In this document: positions 11,427 to 21,835 of the stretch, in pieces
Position numbering within the stretch: position 1 is the first letter of the stretch
Layout of the letters: each line of letters starts with the position of its first letter
Origin: Dactylorhiza incarnata
Lineage: Eukaryota > Streptophyta > Magnoliopsida > Asparagales > Orchidaceae
DNA: 64,000 bases
Reading direction: 5' to 3'
NCBI GenBank assembly: GCA_033032865.1
Contig: JAWHQI010000001.1
Location: forward strand, 2,812,001-2,876,000
Notes under the pieces: model-generated
What the model was told of the DNA's origin: nothing
What the model saw: the letters and a program-made list of their open reading frames with translations, nothing else
The model's database searches: none
Made by a program: the position numbers and the translations under genes

Positions 11427-13461
11427 TAAGGGATACCTATAAGACGTTTAATAAAATTTCTAATTACTAAAGTTTTTATTTAATCAAAAGTGAGATCGAA
11501 ATAAATTTAGGAGATTTAAAGAGGTAAGTCCTAAATTATGAAGATGATTTAAAAAGAGCGAAAAAGTTTTAGCGAGACTTCTAAAGTTAGCTAAATAGCG
11601 TCGAATATTGCAGTCTTTGGCGCCTTTAATTAGAGTAGAATTATATAAAACTTTAACTTTTTAAAGAAAATTTTTAAGAATAAATAAAACCTACTAATTA
11701 TGCTCTCGCAAACTTTTTAAATTAAAATCTAGCCTACAATTTTATTGGCTAAGGGGTAGGGAAAAAGGGTAGCCTTGGCAAAAAGAAGAGTGCTTAGATT
11801 AGGGGTGATGAATTTAATCCTCTCACCCCACCTTTTTGGTGGTTTACTTTGATTCCCTGCGTTGGTTTACGGGGGATAATTGAAATCTTTTTTTAAACTT
11901 AACCCAATGCCCGTGTTTACGGAATTTTATTTTTTATTCCCATTGACATGGGATTTCTTTTAACAATATTGGCTGCCTGTGTTTACGGAATCTTTTTATT
12001 CGCATTGACACAGGATTTCTTTTAAAACTTCTTCTTTTACTTTTTTTATGCCAAGCTAAAGGGGTGTTTATAAGGGGGGTTTCAAAAGAAAAACTAGAAT
12101 AATAAAAAAGGATTTGAGAGCAAAATTTAGTAGATTAGAATATTCCTAAAGTTTCACAAGTTTCGAGTTAGAATAATTAAATCTAAAGATGGTTTGCCAA
12201 TATAATACAAATAGAAACTATTTAGGGTAAACTTGAAGTAGTGCTAAAAGTTTTGTTCTCAAATTAAATTAAAATCACAAGATATTCTTTACTACCAAAA
12301 TTCCTCGATTTAAATTTACAAACTATGATGCAAATAAAATGGTTTTAGCAAATCAAAAATAGTGAAAACGCTTAAAGATAAACTCTACCTAGCCTTGGAA
12401 ATAACAAAAAGCTAAGTAGGGGTTTTTATTCTATTTTTGGAGTTTTTTGATAAGTTTTTCAATATATTTTTTTTTGAGGTTTTTAAGATATGATATTTTT
12501 GGGATTTTTTTTTAATTTTTTATAACAAAATACATATATACAAATACTTAATAAAAGAAAAGAAACAAAGATAGAATAAAAATGAAAAAATACATACAAA
12601 TTTTTGTTTGGTTTTTTCCTAATGATTTTTTTTTCATCAAATTTTTTTTTTTTTTTAAAGAAATGTACATTAATAAAAGAGGAAAAGAAAGAAAAAAGAG
12701 AGAAGGAAAAACATTTTTGGTGTTATGACAAAATGAATTTTGTTATAACATTTTTTTAAGTACATTTTTCATCATTTTTTTTGGATTTTGATTTATAACA
12801 AAATACATATGTAAATACATATATATTTACATTAATACTAAAAAAAGGGAAAAAAAGAAAAAGAAAGAGAAAGACATATATATTTTTTGTATGTTATGAC
12901 AAAAATTTTATGAATTTTGTTATAACAAAATTTTTTAGTAAAACTTTTCATCATTTTTTTTTGGATTTTGATTTATTATTATAAATAAGGATTTTTATAT
13001 ACAAATAAAGACATAAACATAAAACATTTAAAACATTTTTTTTGTGTTTTTTCTAAGTTAATTAATGATTTTTTTGGATTTTTCATTTGATTTCCTATTT
13101 ACATATTAAAAAAAGTTTACAAAAAGAAAAGAGAAATGAAAAGAGGGACAAAGATGTTGCAACATAATTTGTTATGTTGTAACAAATTTTGCTATTTTAT
13201 TTATTTTGTCATTTTTTTTATTTTTTTCTAAGTAAAAAATGGGGGACAAAAATTACAAAGAGGAAAACATACCATAACCTATTTACATATTAAAAAAATT
13301 TTACAAAAAGAAAAGAGAAATAAAAAGAGGAACAAAGATGTTGCAACACATTTTTGTTATGTCATTATTACAAAGATGTTGCAATACATTTTACATATAA
13401 TGTTTTTTTTGTTTTTTCTAATATGGGAGGGGCAAAAATAATTACAAAAAGAGGGAAAACA

Positions 13462-13499
13462 CCCCCATACTTAAAGATCAACATTGTCCCCAATGTTGA
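13462..13499 (-). promoter_or_regulatory. Internal stem-loop plus polypurine-like tract
   Basis: Sense strand: 9-bp stem TCAACATTG/CAATGTTGA with a 4-nt loop (13478-13499), followed by TTAAGTATGGGGGTG. This is the counterpart of 2013-2051 and 42557-42597. Confidence 0.65.
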
Positions 13500-13949
13500 A
13501 GTAAGTATGAGGAATAATCTTATATATATACAAAAGCATAATAAAAAGAAAAATACAAGGAGGGAAGAAGCAGGGGGATAAAGCACGCCCCTATTTTGGA
13601 GACGGGATGACCGGAATAATTACCTGCAAAAGATGTTAAAACATAATAATAAAGGTTATATACAAAAGGGGGGAAGGTAAGAATGATAAAATCATATACA
13701 TATATATATATATGTTTATAAGTTTTTTATTTGTTTTTCTTATTTTTCTAAGTTACAAAAAAAAAAGATAAAACATATATACATAAAGCAAACTATATAT
13801 AAATATTTTTTTTGGAGAGTTTTCTAAATATATTTCATCATTATTAAAATATGCATATATATAAAAACCTTTATACTTAATAAAAATAAAAAATAAAGAG
13901 AAACTTTAAAATAAAAAGCAAAGAAGAAGAAGTGAAATGAAAGGATAAA

Positions 13950-14055
13950 AGTAATAGGGTTTCCCCTTTTCAAAATATCGACAAAAATCCCCTTTCGGGT
14001 CTGTCGAATAATCCTACTTCGAGAAAACTACCTATTATTCTATCTCAAAAATTCC
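13950..14055 (-). repeat. Recurrent block of about 110 bp, copy 2
   Basis: It contains TCGACAAAAATCCCC, then GTCTGTCGA and ATCCTACTTCGAG. Copies are at 2480-2580, 13950-14055 and 14925-15030, with looser relatives inside the LTRs at about 8945-9000, 15770-15890 and 16220-16265. It probably derives from the sequence around the LTR/PBS border. Confidence 0.6.
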
Positions 14056-14924
14056 AAAAGTTCTTTTTGATTTATGTTTCAAAATTTTCCATTATTTTGT
14101 CATTTTAATTAGAGTATTATTTTGTTTTGTTTAAATATGCATATATAATCTTAATGAAAATAAAATAGAAATCATATCATCATTTTTTATGCATATTTAT
14201 ATACAAAATAAAACTTAATAAGTAATAAAACTTAAGAAAGATAAAAAAAACAAAGAAAGAAAACAAAACATATATTTTTTTGATTTTTCAATATTTTCAT
14301 CATCATTTTTTTGGATTTTTAATATGATAATAATATATATAAATACTTAACAAAAACGAAAAGCAAGAAAAAGGAAAGAGGAAAAAAAAGAAAAAATAAG
14401 AAAGCCAAAAATACTTAATTAATTTTTTTTGTGGGATTTTTTTGGTTTTTCCATCATCATTTTTTTTTTATTTTTTAAAATTTAGCCAAATATTTACGTA
14501 TATAATTTACATATATAAAACCTAAAAATAAAAATAAGAAAGAAAGAAAAAAAAGGAAAAAGATATTTACAAAAAGAAAGATACATAATTATATTAATTT
14601 TTTTTTTTTGGATTTTTCTTATATGTACATTTATATACATAATGATACTAAAAAAAAGTAACAAAAATAATAAGAACAAAAAAGAGAAAAACAAAGTAAA
14701 AAGAACATTTATGAGTTTTGGTTTTTTCTATATCACAAAAAGGATGAAATATATATATAAAGTAAAACCATATATTTTTTTTTTAGTTTTCTAAATGTAT
14801 TTTCATCATTTTTGAAATACGCATATTCAAATTTATATTAAAACATAAGAAAAAAACAAAATTAATAAAGAAAATCTTTAAAATGAAAAGCAAAGAAGAA
14901 AATGTAGAAATAATAAGGTAAAAG

Positions 14925-15030
14925 CAACGGGGTTTCCTCTTTTCAAAATATCGACAAAAATCCCCTTTCGAGTCTGTCGAGTAATCCTACTTCGAGAAAA
15001 CGATCTATTGTCCTATCTTAAAATTCCTAG
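14925..15030 (-). repeat. Recurrent block of about 110 bp, copy 3
   Basis: Same block as at 13950-14055 with a few substitutions. The spacing between the two copies is about 975 bp. Confidence 0.6.
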
Positions 15031-15549
15031 AATTCATTTTGATTTTGGTTTTAAAGTTTTTCATTATTTTTTTTTTCATATTGAAATTTGAAATAATATG
15101 TTTTCAAATATGCATTTAAAAAAACTTAATGAAAAACAAATAGAAATCCTATCATTTTTTGAGTTTTCTTATATGCACATTTATATACAAATTAATGCTT
15201 AATAAAAATAAAAGTAACTTAATAGAAAAAACAAAAAGAAAAAAGAAGAACAAATATATATTTTTTTTTCATCATCATTTTTTTTGTTTATTTATAATGG
15301 ATGATAAAAAGGATATAATATATCTATATATTAATTCTTATCAAAAAAGAGAGAAAAAAAATAAATTTTTTGGATTTTTTTATAAGAATATTTCATCATT
15401 TTTTTAAAATTTTTTATATTTACAAATTAAAGCTTAAGAAAAAGAGAACATATATTTTTGGTTTTTTTTTTGGGGTTTTTTTAATTTTTTGATTTTTTTA
15501 AAGATGATAAAATCAATAGTGTATACTTTTTTCGCAATATCGATGAAGG

Positions 15550-15567
15550 TCCCCGGCAACGGCGCCA
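15550..15567 (-). promoter_or_regulatory. Primer-binding site, tRNA-Asp (inner of two)
   Basis: TCCCCGGCAACGGCGCCA on the plus strand, exact to the tRNA-Asp 3' end. It borders the LTR-B-like fragment 15574-15675. Confidence 0.88.
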
Positions 15568-15573
15568 AAAACT

Positions 15574-15675
15574 TGATAAGAAAATAATTTACGATGACGT
15601 AGGAGGCAAGCGCACCTATCGCGTGTAGTATATACGATTTAGAAAAATCATATCAAGGTCGTATTTAGTCCTGGG
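15574..15675 (-). repeat. Fragment of a B-type LTR between two primer-binding sites
   Basis: About 100 bp nearly the same as the first 100 bp of LTR-B (8856-8950), including AGGAGGCAAGCGCACCTATC. It stops at the shared bases GGGTCCC, where sequence switches into a second PBS. This is a recombination or template-switch junction. Confidence 0.75.
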
Positions 15676-15693
15676 TCCCCGGCAACGGCGCCA
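15676..15693 (-). promoter_or_regulatory. Primer-binding site, tRNA-Asp (outer, next to LTR-A')
   Basis: A second exact TCCCCGGCAACGGCGCCA, six bases from the LTR-A' end at 15700. This is the PBS proper to LTR-A'. Confidence 0.88.
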
Positions 15694-17237
15694 AAAACTT
15701 GATACGCTTAAATTTATCTTTTTAGAAAAGCTCTTTCTATCTTTAAACTTTAACCTTAGGCGGACGTTTTCGAAGAGTCCCGCGAGTAATTCTACTTCGA
15801 GGAATTACCCATTATCCTATCGAAAGATAGAAGTAATGGCCTTTTCCTCTTTCGAAATATCGAGGATTACTCTTTGGCCGCGTCGCCAAAAGCTAAGTAG
15901 GGGATTTGAAAGTCTTATGTTTGAAATGAAAGTTGAAAGCTTTTTGAATATGTCGCTGCAACAATTTTGTGAGTTGTTGCAACAACTTTGTAAGTGATAG
16001 TTTTAAAACTCCTTTTACCTTGAGCTAGTTGCAACAACCAAAGGTTTGTTGCAACAATTTTCTAATTGTTCTTAAGAGAGAGTTTTAATTTTTGCTTTTG
16101 AGAGAAAGCTTTTGGGTTTATATAATTATCCGGACTAAAATCAATAAAGGCAAGTGGACCTTATCGATAGTAGTATAGGATATTTCTTTTGAAATATCAA
16201 GGTCATATTTTTCCAAGGTCGTATCGATTATTTCTACTTCTTAGGAGCGCGCTATTATTTTATCGAAAAGAGTTTTGAATTGATTTTTATAATTTTATAG
16301 AAAAACTAATGACAAAAATTAAGGTTGGCGTGCGTTTAACGATAATTGCGATAAAAAGCGAGAAAGCACGAAAACGTTAATTTAGAAAGTAGTTTTGCTT
16401 AGATTTTTTTTTTGTTTTATAAAGCGATAATGATAACTACGACGATTTTAAGTGATTGAGCGGTTAGTGGAATTAGCAAAAAGCAATTATATTAAAAACA
16501 AAAGACGCACTAATTGAAAACGCACACACTCTACGAAATTAAAATGAAAGCGGTAAATTGCAGAAATTAAAGAAATGCAATCCCTACCCAAATAGGAAGA
16601 GGGGAAATAAATGCGTGAGCGAGTCCTATCCAAATGGATAGGCGGGAAATAAATGCGTGACAGAAATAAAAGCTATTGAATTACAAAAAGGCGCAAAATT
16701 TATCCTCCTACACACACACACCCTTACTTGAAATGAAATCTAAGTTAAAAGAAAACAAAAATCTATACTAGCACACACACACACACTTACTTTAATAAAA
16801 ACTACAAAAGTACTAAAAAACTAAAAAGAAAAATTAAAATACAAAAAAGAAAGAAATTAACCTAAACTCATACACTCACACACACAAATTTGGAAACCAT
16901 CTAAAAATTACGAAAAAGCTAAAAACATGAAAATTAGCCTCATACACACACACACACACAAATTTTAATGGACAACTAATTATAATAACAAAAATTACAA
17001 AAACTAAAAAAAAGAGAAAGAAAGAAGAAAAAAGAGAGAACACACACACACTTTAACCAAAACAAAGATAAGAGAATTACAAAGAAGCAAATCTATTTCA
17101 TTTCCATCATAAAGAGGTTACAAAACAAGAGAGAGAAAATGCAAAAAGAGAGCTAAAACATGAAAACAGCAAAAATTGGTCCACAATCTTAAGAAGAAGT
17201 CTCAAAATTCTGAACCCCCACACTCAGCTGAATCTGG

Positions 17238-17247
17238 CTATTTATAG
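17238..17247 (-). promoter_or_regulatory. TATA box of LTR-A'
   Basis: CTATAAATAG on the minus strand, about 20 bp downstream of the last CACGCCC motif. Confidence 0.7.
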
Positions 17248-17257
17248 GAAAATTTTT

Positions 17258-17729
17258 GGAATTACACGCCCTCGGACATGGGCGTGTCTGAGGGCGTGAC
17301 ACGGCTTGGGGTGCGAATAGCCAGAACAGCTGGATCCAGGCAGGCATCTGGAAGGCTTGACCGGCGACTTTGGAAGTACACGGGCGTGACCATCGTACAC
17401 GGCCTAGGTCACGGGCGTGACCTGGGTCGGCTGGCTGGAGCTTGAACTGGGCGTGACACCTGGCGTGTCCTTTGTTCTTTTGGAAGGAATTGAGGGTCAC
17501 GGGCGTGTCTGAAATGTCACGGCCGTGACTTTGACTTTTTGGATGAAATGCTTCAAGTGGATGGAATCTGGGATGGATATCCAACACGGGCGTGACCAAG
17601 TACACGGCCTCGGTCACGGGCGTGACCGAGGGCGTGACTTGATGTTTGAGCCAGAAAAAGAATGGAGAGAAGAAAATGTTAGGGATTAGTGAACACGCCC
17701 TTGGACACGGGCGTGTCCAAGGGCGTGTC
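17258..17729 (-). promoter_or_regulatory. GTCACGCCCGTGAC palindrome array in LTR-A' U3
   Basis: On the sense strand several full or partial copies of GTCACGCCCGTGAC lie directly upstream of the TATA box. Two are embedded in larger palindromes: 17693-17728 (17-bp perfect arms around a 2-bp centre) and 17608-17631 (11-bp perfect arms). The same motif is found nine times in the U3 of element C. Confidence 0.75.
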
Positions 17730-17884
17730 TTAACAAAAAGACAGAAAGTTTATTAAATTAAAATAAAACTTAGTTAAAAGTTTAAAATAACAAAAACAAA
17801 CAATTTATTTATTTAATTACATAGATTATTTATAATTCTAAGCAAAAATACACTAAAAACTATACAGAAAAACACGTCTAATTA

Positions 17885-19041
17885 CTATTCATCAATGTCC
17901 TCAAGCTCAGAATCAGCAACATCAGCACTAGGAGAAACCATATTATTACCAGGCTCCCTATCTTCACTAAGATCCTCTCCCTTCATGACATCATGGAAAA
18001 AGGATGTCATGAATGACCCAGTGATATGAGAAGACACCGCTAGTCTTCCCAAAGTCTCAATTGAATTTGAAAGTGTAGTAATCAGCAATTGAACAGAATC
18101 AATCTTAGAGTCCAAGCTGGCAGAAATATCCTTCAATTGGGAAGAGAAAGCAGATACCAAGAATTGAGTTGTCTAATTTAATATCAACATAAAAATAGAA
18201 GCAGAATCAAATTAATAAGGAATAGAAGTACAAGTGGGAGGTAGATTAGAAGTAGAAGGTAAATGAGAAGTAGAGGTGGCAGCTACTTGTAGTGGATGAG
18301 AAGGCAGGGGAATAGAAGCTACAACAACAATATAGGTAGATGGAGCTGGAGAAGAAGCATTAATTTGAGCTTTATTATGAGAAGGAGGTGGAGAAACATC
18401 ATCCTAAACTGGGACAGAATAAGAGAGTAGCGGACTAGGATGATCATCTTGAGCAATAAGTGGAGAAGGACCCAAAATTTGATGAGAAGGGGAGGGTTTG
18501 GATTTGGGAATATGCCTAGCCCATTTATCAAATATCTTTCTGAACAGCCTCTTCCTAGGAGGTATCTGAATCCTAACAAAAGTGCATGCAGATGGAATGC
18601 ATGTAGCAAAACCATACTTAAAATTCTTCCAAATAGAATATCTTTGTGTTGCATTTTATACTTGATCAAATTCAGTAAGAAGTTCCCCCAATTGATCTTC
18701 TTATTCAGAATTAGAATGCCCATTATTTGCAATTGAGCCTGGGGAATAGCATCATGGGCGGAGATTTTACATAAAATGACATTACCAACTAAGTCAGCTA
18801 GAAATCCATATTCTTCAGTAACTTCAACCTTCTTTAGGTTGGATGTTTTATTCCCAAAGAACTTCAACATCTTTAGGACACTTTCTACTTCTTCTTCAGA
18901 CAAATTTTCACTATCAGTCTCTGCAGGAAGGTTAAATATCACAGAAATCCCGTGTACAGAATCCCTAACCTGGGTACCATTTATTATGCAAGAGATGGCA
19001 TCATCTCCAGACAGATCAACAGAAGAGTGAAATTCAGTCAA
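17885..19041 (-). pseudogene. Degraded retroelement ORF, possibly plant-transposon-protein type
   Basis: Two minus-strand reading frames (19041-18319 and 18160-17885) look like pieces of one protein. The first has VSVIFNLP-type sequence (GISVIFNLPAETDSENLSEE) and a segment reading AHDAIPQAQLQIMGILILNK. That order resembles a putative plant transposon protein domain often found as an extra ORF in plant LTR elements; I infer this from memory of the family and am not certain. The second has a heptad-like helix and an acidic C-terminus. The end is cut by LTR-A'. The end of a copia pol lies just upstream in the same direction, so this may be a 3' extra ORF of that element. The start is not identifiable. 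Confidence 0.4.
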
Positions 19042-19462
19042 CTAAGCAGCCAGAATTTGAGAACGAGTTGAGATCAGTTTAAGAAGTCCTTGATCGGAGA
19101 AGAGTGTGAAGATGTCTTGAAATTTCTGGATTATACATTGATATCAAATCCTGAAGTGATCTTAGGCGCCATTGAAAATACCTGTAAAAAGAGTTAGAGA
19201 AGAAGAAACATGAGGGAAGACGAAATGATTGAAACAGGAGTGAAGAAAAAAGGAATCTTTAGGCTCTTTAATATCCGTCGAAACCTATGTTGTGCGTCGA
19301 GAAGAAATTAGAGTTTGATGCATATGGGTTTTAAAATCTTCTAAGAATTTGACGCATACTTTGTATAAAATTATAGGCATATGCTTGTGAATCGATGCGC
19401 ATCAAATAAACTTTTTACCGTATGTCGAATTCTTTCTTACTAAATAGAATTTTTCAAGATTT
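19042..19462 (-). other. Remnant sequence between copia pol end and the extra ORF
   Basis: No ORF. It contains several CGTCGA/GACGCA words (about 19265-19435) like those in the U3 of the solo LTR at 25706-27010, which may mean the two elements are related. Confidence 0.4.
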
Positions 19463-19623
19463 TTAGCTTGCTCCAGCAAGCATTCCTACGACATGAATGA
19501 AGTGTTTATACTTCACTTTATCAAGAAGCTTTGTGAAGAGATCAGCTTGCTGATCATTAGTAGAAACGTATTCTATGGTAATTTTACCTTTCTACACACT
19601 ATCCATAATGAAGTGATACATGA
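19463..19623 (-). pseudogene. pol: C-terminal end of a Ty1/copia pol (RNase H)
   Basis: On the minus strand the frame ending in TAA at 19463-19465 contains STNDQQADLFTKLLDK followed by KYKHFIHVVGM, the conserved end of copia RNase H. One in-frame TAG lies about 45 codons before the end. The upstream part is missing because the plus-strand copia LTR starts at 19624, inside this gene. Only about 53 codons are left. It shows that an older minus-strand copia element was the insertion target. Confidence 0.8.
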
Positions 19624-19754
19624 TGTTGGAACAACCCTATTTGTGATTTGGGATAGGATCACTATCTGTTGACTAAGGACAAGTTGACCCCAATGTATAG
19701 TTTATGGGTCAAGAGTTTAGGCTGTTAGAACTATTGAAATTATTGAAGTGAAGT

Positions 19755-20715
19755 GGAGGTGACCGGGCGGTCTGTTTTTTGGTGACCGCGGAGACCGCGC
19801 GGTCTATGCTTATGATCTGTCGGTCTGGCTCTGCCGGTCTGTTCTGGCGGTCTGCTGATTGGCCGGTCTGTTCTTGATCGCTGCGGTCTGTTCCCGAGGT
19901 GTTCTGCTTGGTTGGCCTGTCTTCTTTGTTGGAAGACCGGGTGGTTTGTTCTTATGTAACCGCCTGTCCGGGCGACATGTTCTGGCGATCTGGCGACTTG
20001 TCTGAAGTCGGCCAGATGGTTCTTAGTTTGCTCCTGGTGGTCTAAGGAAGGAGCGTTGTTGTGTCCGCACGGCTTGTGCGCGGTCTCGTGTTCGCGCGAC
20101 CTGTGCGCGATCTGCCTGCTGATCTGCAGTCTTGGACAGGGCATTGTCCAAGTGTTGTGATCGCGCGGTTTGCCTTGTGAGACCGCTAGCGATCTGTCGG
20201 GTGGTGATTGTACCTCTTCTGTGTGGTGACGACATTCGTCTACTCGCCTATAAATAGGGGTGCATGGCCCGTCATTTTTAACGAGAACTGTAAGAACTGA
20301 GCCTGGGTTAATTCGTGCGGTCTGACTTTGAGGTTGGGCGGTCTCGGAAGCGAGTTGACTATTTGTTGTGTTCGCAGGTTTGCGGTCAGCAGGTTGCGGT
20401 CTCCTTCCTTGGTGATTCCCAGCGGCTTGAATAAACAGTTCGGCAGCGGTCAGTCTGCGAGCTGGTTTATGTTCGTTCTTGTGCTATTCGCAGTGAGCTC
20501 AGCGATCAGGCGACCTTCAGCGGTTAGGCGATCTGAGTTGCGGTCTAGCGACAGCTTCAGTTCTTCGTTCAATAAATCTCCAGTTCGTGCGGTCTGAGGT
20601 GGCGGTCTTGCAGTGCAGGCGGTCTGTCTGTTTTCTATTCGCGCGGTCTCAGGGCAAGCCGGGCGATCTCTGGAGTTGTGCGGTCTGAGCGGTCTCAGCT
20701 TGTCTAGCCGCCAGT
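19755..20715 (+). repeat. GCGGTCTG word array in the copia LTR
   Basis: More than twenty copies of GGTCTG or GCGGTCT with irregular spacing, on both sides of the TATA box. It includes the 14-bp palindrome AGACCGCGCGGTCT near 19792-19805. The region is CpG-rich compared with the A/T-rich flanks. Confidence 0.7.
20248..20258 (+). promoter_or_regulatory. TATA box of the copia LTR
   Basis: CTATAAATAGG between the two halves of the GCGGTCT array. Confidence 0.6.
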
Positions 20716-20917
20716 TTTGCTTTTTGGTGTGTTTTGTTCTTCTCGCCTCCGTGATTCTTATGAATCATGTCTCGCCATGTATACCTCGCACTGTAAATGA
20801 AGTTTGTGATTCAATAAAGTTTCTTGTATTGCTGTGTGGTATTGTGGTTGTTTGGCTATAACTCAGTTGATGCAACTCCTGCTTACTCCTAAACGATTCA
20901 AATCAAAAATTTTAACA

Positions 20918-20929
20918 TGGTATCAGAGC
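20918..20929 (+). promoter_or_regulatory. Primer-binding site, initiator tRNA-Met
   Basis: TGGTATCAGAGC directly after the LTR, the usual copia PBS. Confidence 0.9.
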
Positions 20930-21030
20930 TAGGTTGTTGGAGTGGATAAGCAGTGTTCAACTTGCGTTGCCATCGTCTTTGTGAAGAAGAGACCACATAG
21001 GTGCCTTGGAAGGTGGATACGCAAGAGGGC

Positions 21031-21835
21031 TTGGTATTGAACTCCTTACATCGATTAACTATAAGAAGTGGAGGTCGTGTATGGAGAGTTACTTACTTGG
21101 AGAGGATCTATGGGAGATAGTTGGAGGAGAACACAAGAAGTGTTTCTAGCAGTAGATAATATGGCAGAGGTGAGACTTTAGAGGAGGACTAATGTTAAGG
21201 CAGAGTTCACTCTCAAGAGGGCTATCTCACCAGAACTGTTTGATCACATCATTGGATGTAAATCTGCTGCTGAGATTTGGACGTCTTTGGACGGGTTGTT
21301 TAATAAGAAGAATGTAGCTCGGCTACAGTTTCTTGAAAATGAGTTGGCGAAGGCCTCTCAAGGTGATCTTTCTATTTCTACCTTCTTTCTTAAGATGAAG
21401 AACCTCACAGCAGAGATTTCTGCATTGGACCCTGATGAACCCATCTCGGAGGCAAAACTGAAGAGGCATATCATCCGCGGGTTGCGGAAGGAGTATTTTG
21501 CCTTTGTGACTTCAGTTCAAGGTTGGGCAAATCAACCATCTCTGTTGGAGCTGTAGAACTTACTTGCTTCGCAGGAAAGTTTGGCAAGATAGATGGCGGG
21601 GACTTCTATCTCTGGGGGAGATAGTGATGTGTTGTTCTCTGGGAAGAAGAAGAAGAAGTGGGAGAAGAAGAAGCCAGGTCAGGATGGACCCTCTACTTCA
21701 GGTCAGCAGGATAGAAATTATGCTTCTAAGTCTGATGGGAAGAAGAAGGGAGAGGTACCAAGGTGCTTCAGGTGCAATAAGACCGGCCACTTCAAGAAGG
21801 ATTGCTGGGTTAATCTTCAGTTGGGAAATGTAGCG
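21031..21835 (+). pseudogene. gag: Copia gag, frameshifted
   Basis: The N-terminal gag signature (NYKKWRSCMESYLLGEDLW) is at about 21060-21115, followed by stops and frame changes near 21150-21200. The frame picks up again through SAAEIWTSLDGLF, LKMKNLTAEISAL and an arginine-rich capsid end. Stops interrupt at 21554 and 21590. The CCHC zinc knuckle CFRCNKTGHFKKDCW (about 21763-21807) follows a lysine-rich stretch and would bind element RNA. Gag forms the particle shell. The start codon is not certain. The zinc knuckle is in frame with protease downstream. Confidence 0.8.

Larger units (their letters stand above)
11427..15549 (-). other. Coding-less internal region of the composite element
   Basis: About 4.1 kb with no gag or pol similarity in any frame. 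From 11427 to about 13500 it parallels the 3' non-coding region at 377-2055. Beyond that it is A/T-rich with long T and A runs and several copies of a block of about 110 bp (13950, 14925). A segment at 13585-13631 resembles element C near 42430-42475. It looks like the inside of a non-autonomous element that uses another element's proteins. Confidence 0.75.
1..17894 (-). mobile_element. Composite Athila-type Ty3/gypsy element, LTR-int-LTR-int-LTR
   Basis: Read on the minus strand the order is: LTR-A' (17894-15700), tRNA-Asp PBS, coding-less internal region (15549-11386) ending in a polypurine tract, LTR-B (11385-8856), a second tRNA-Asp PBS (8849-8832), gag-pol internal region, polypurine tract (350-336), and LTR-A (335-1), cut by the window edge. 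The protease motif DLGASINLMP, the RT-RNase H-integrase order and the tRNA-Asp primer place it in the Athila lineage of Ty3/gypsy. By eye LTR-A and LTR-A' differ by about five substitutions and one indel over 335 bp, so they look like sister LTRs, while LTR-B has a different U3. LTR-LTR recombination or mobilisation as one unit could explain this. The five bases after the right end are atgtc; their partner would lie before base 1. Confidence 0.85.
15700..17894 (-). repeat. 5' LTR (LTR-A') of the composite element
   Basis: Starts TGATACG and ends ATTCATCA on the plus strand; 2195 bp. Its last 335 bp match LTR-A at the left edge with only a few differences. On the sense strand U3 is about 650 bp with a palindrome array, followed by a TATA box at 17247-17238, then R/U5 with CA-repeat blocks. 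The LTR cut into a minus-strand ORF, whose last codons now read into the LTR. Confidence 0.9.
19624..20917 (+). repeat. 5' LTR of the copia element
   Basis: Starts TGTTGGAA and ends TTTTAACA, immediately before TGGTATCAGAGC; 1294 bp. It has a TATA box near 20248 and a dense array of GCGGTCT words. No second copy is present in the window, so the right boundary is set by the PBS and the left by the TGTTGG start. Confidence 0.8.

Noticed and set aside
18776..19030. Plus-strand ORF opposite the degraded minus-strand ORF
   Set aside because: Shadow frame; the minus strand has the more protein-like composition and continues further.
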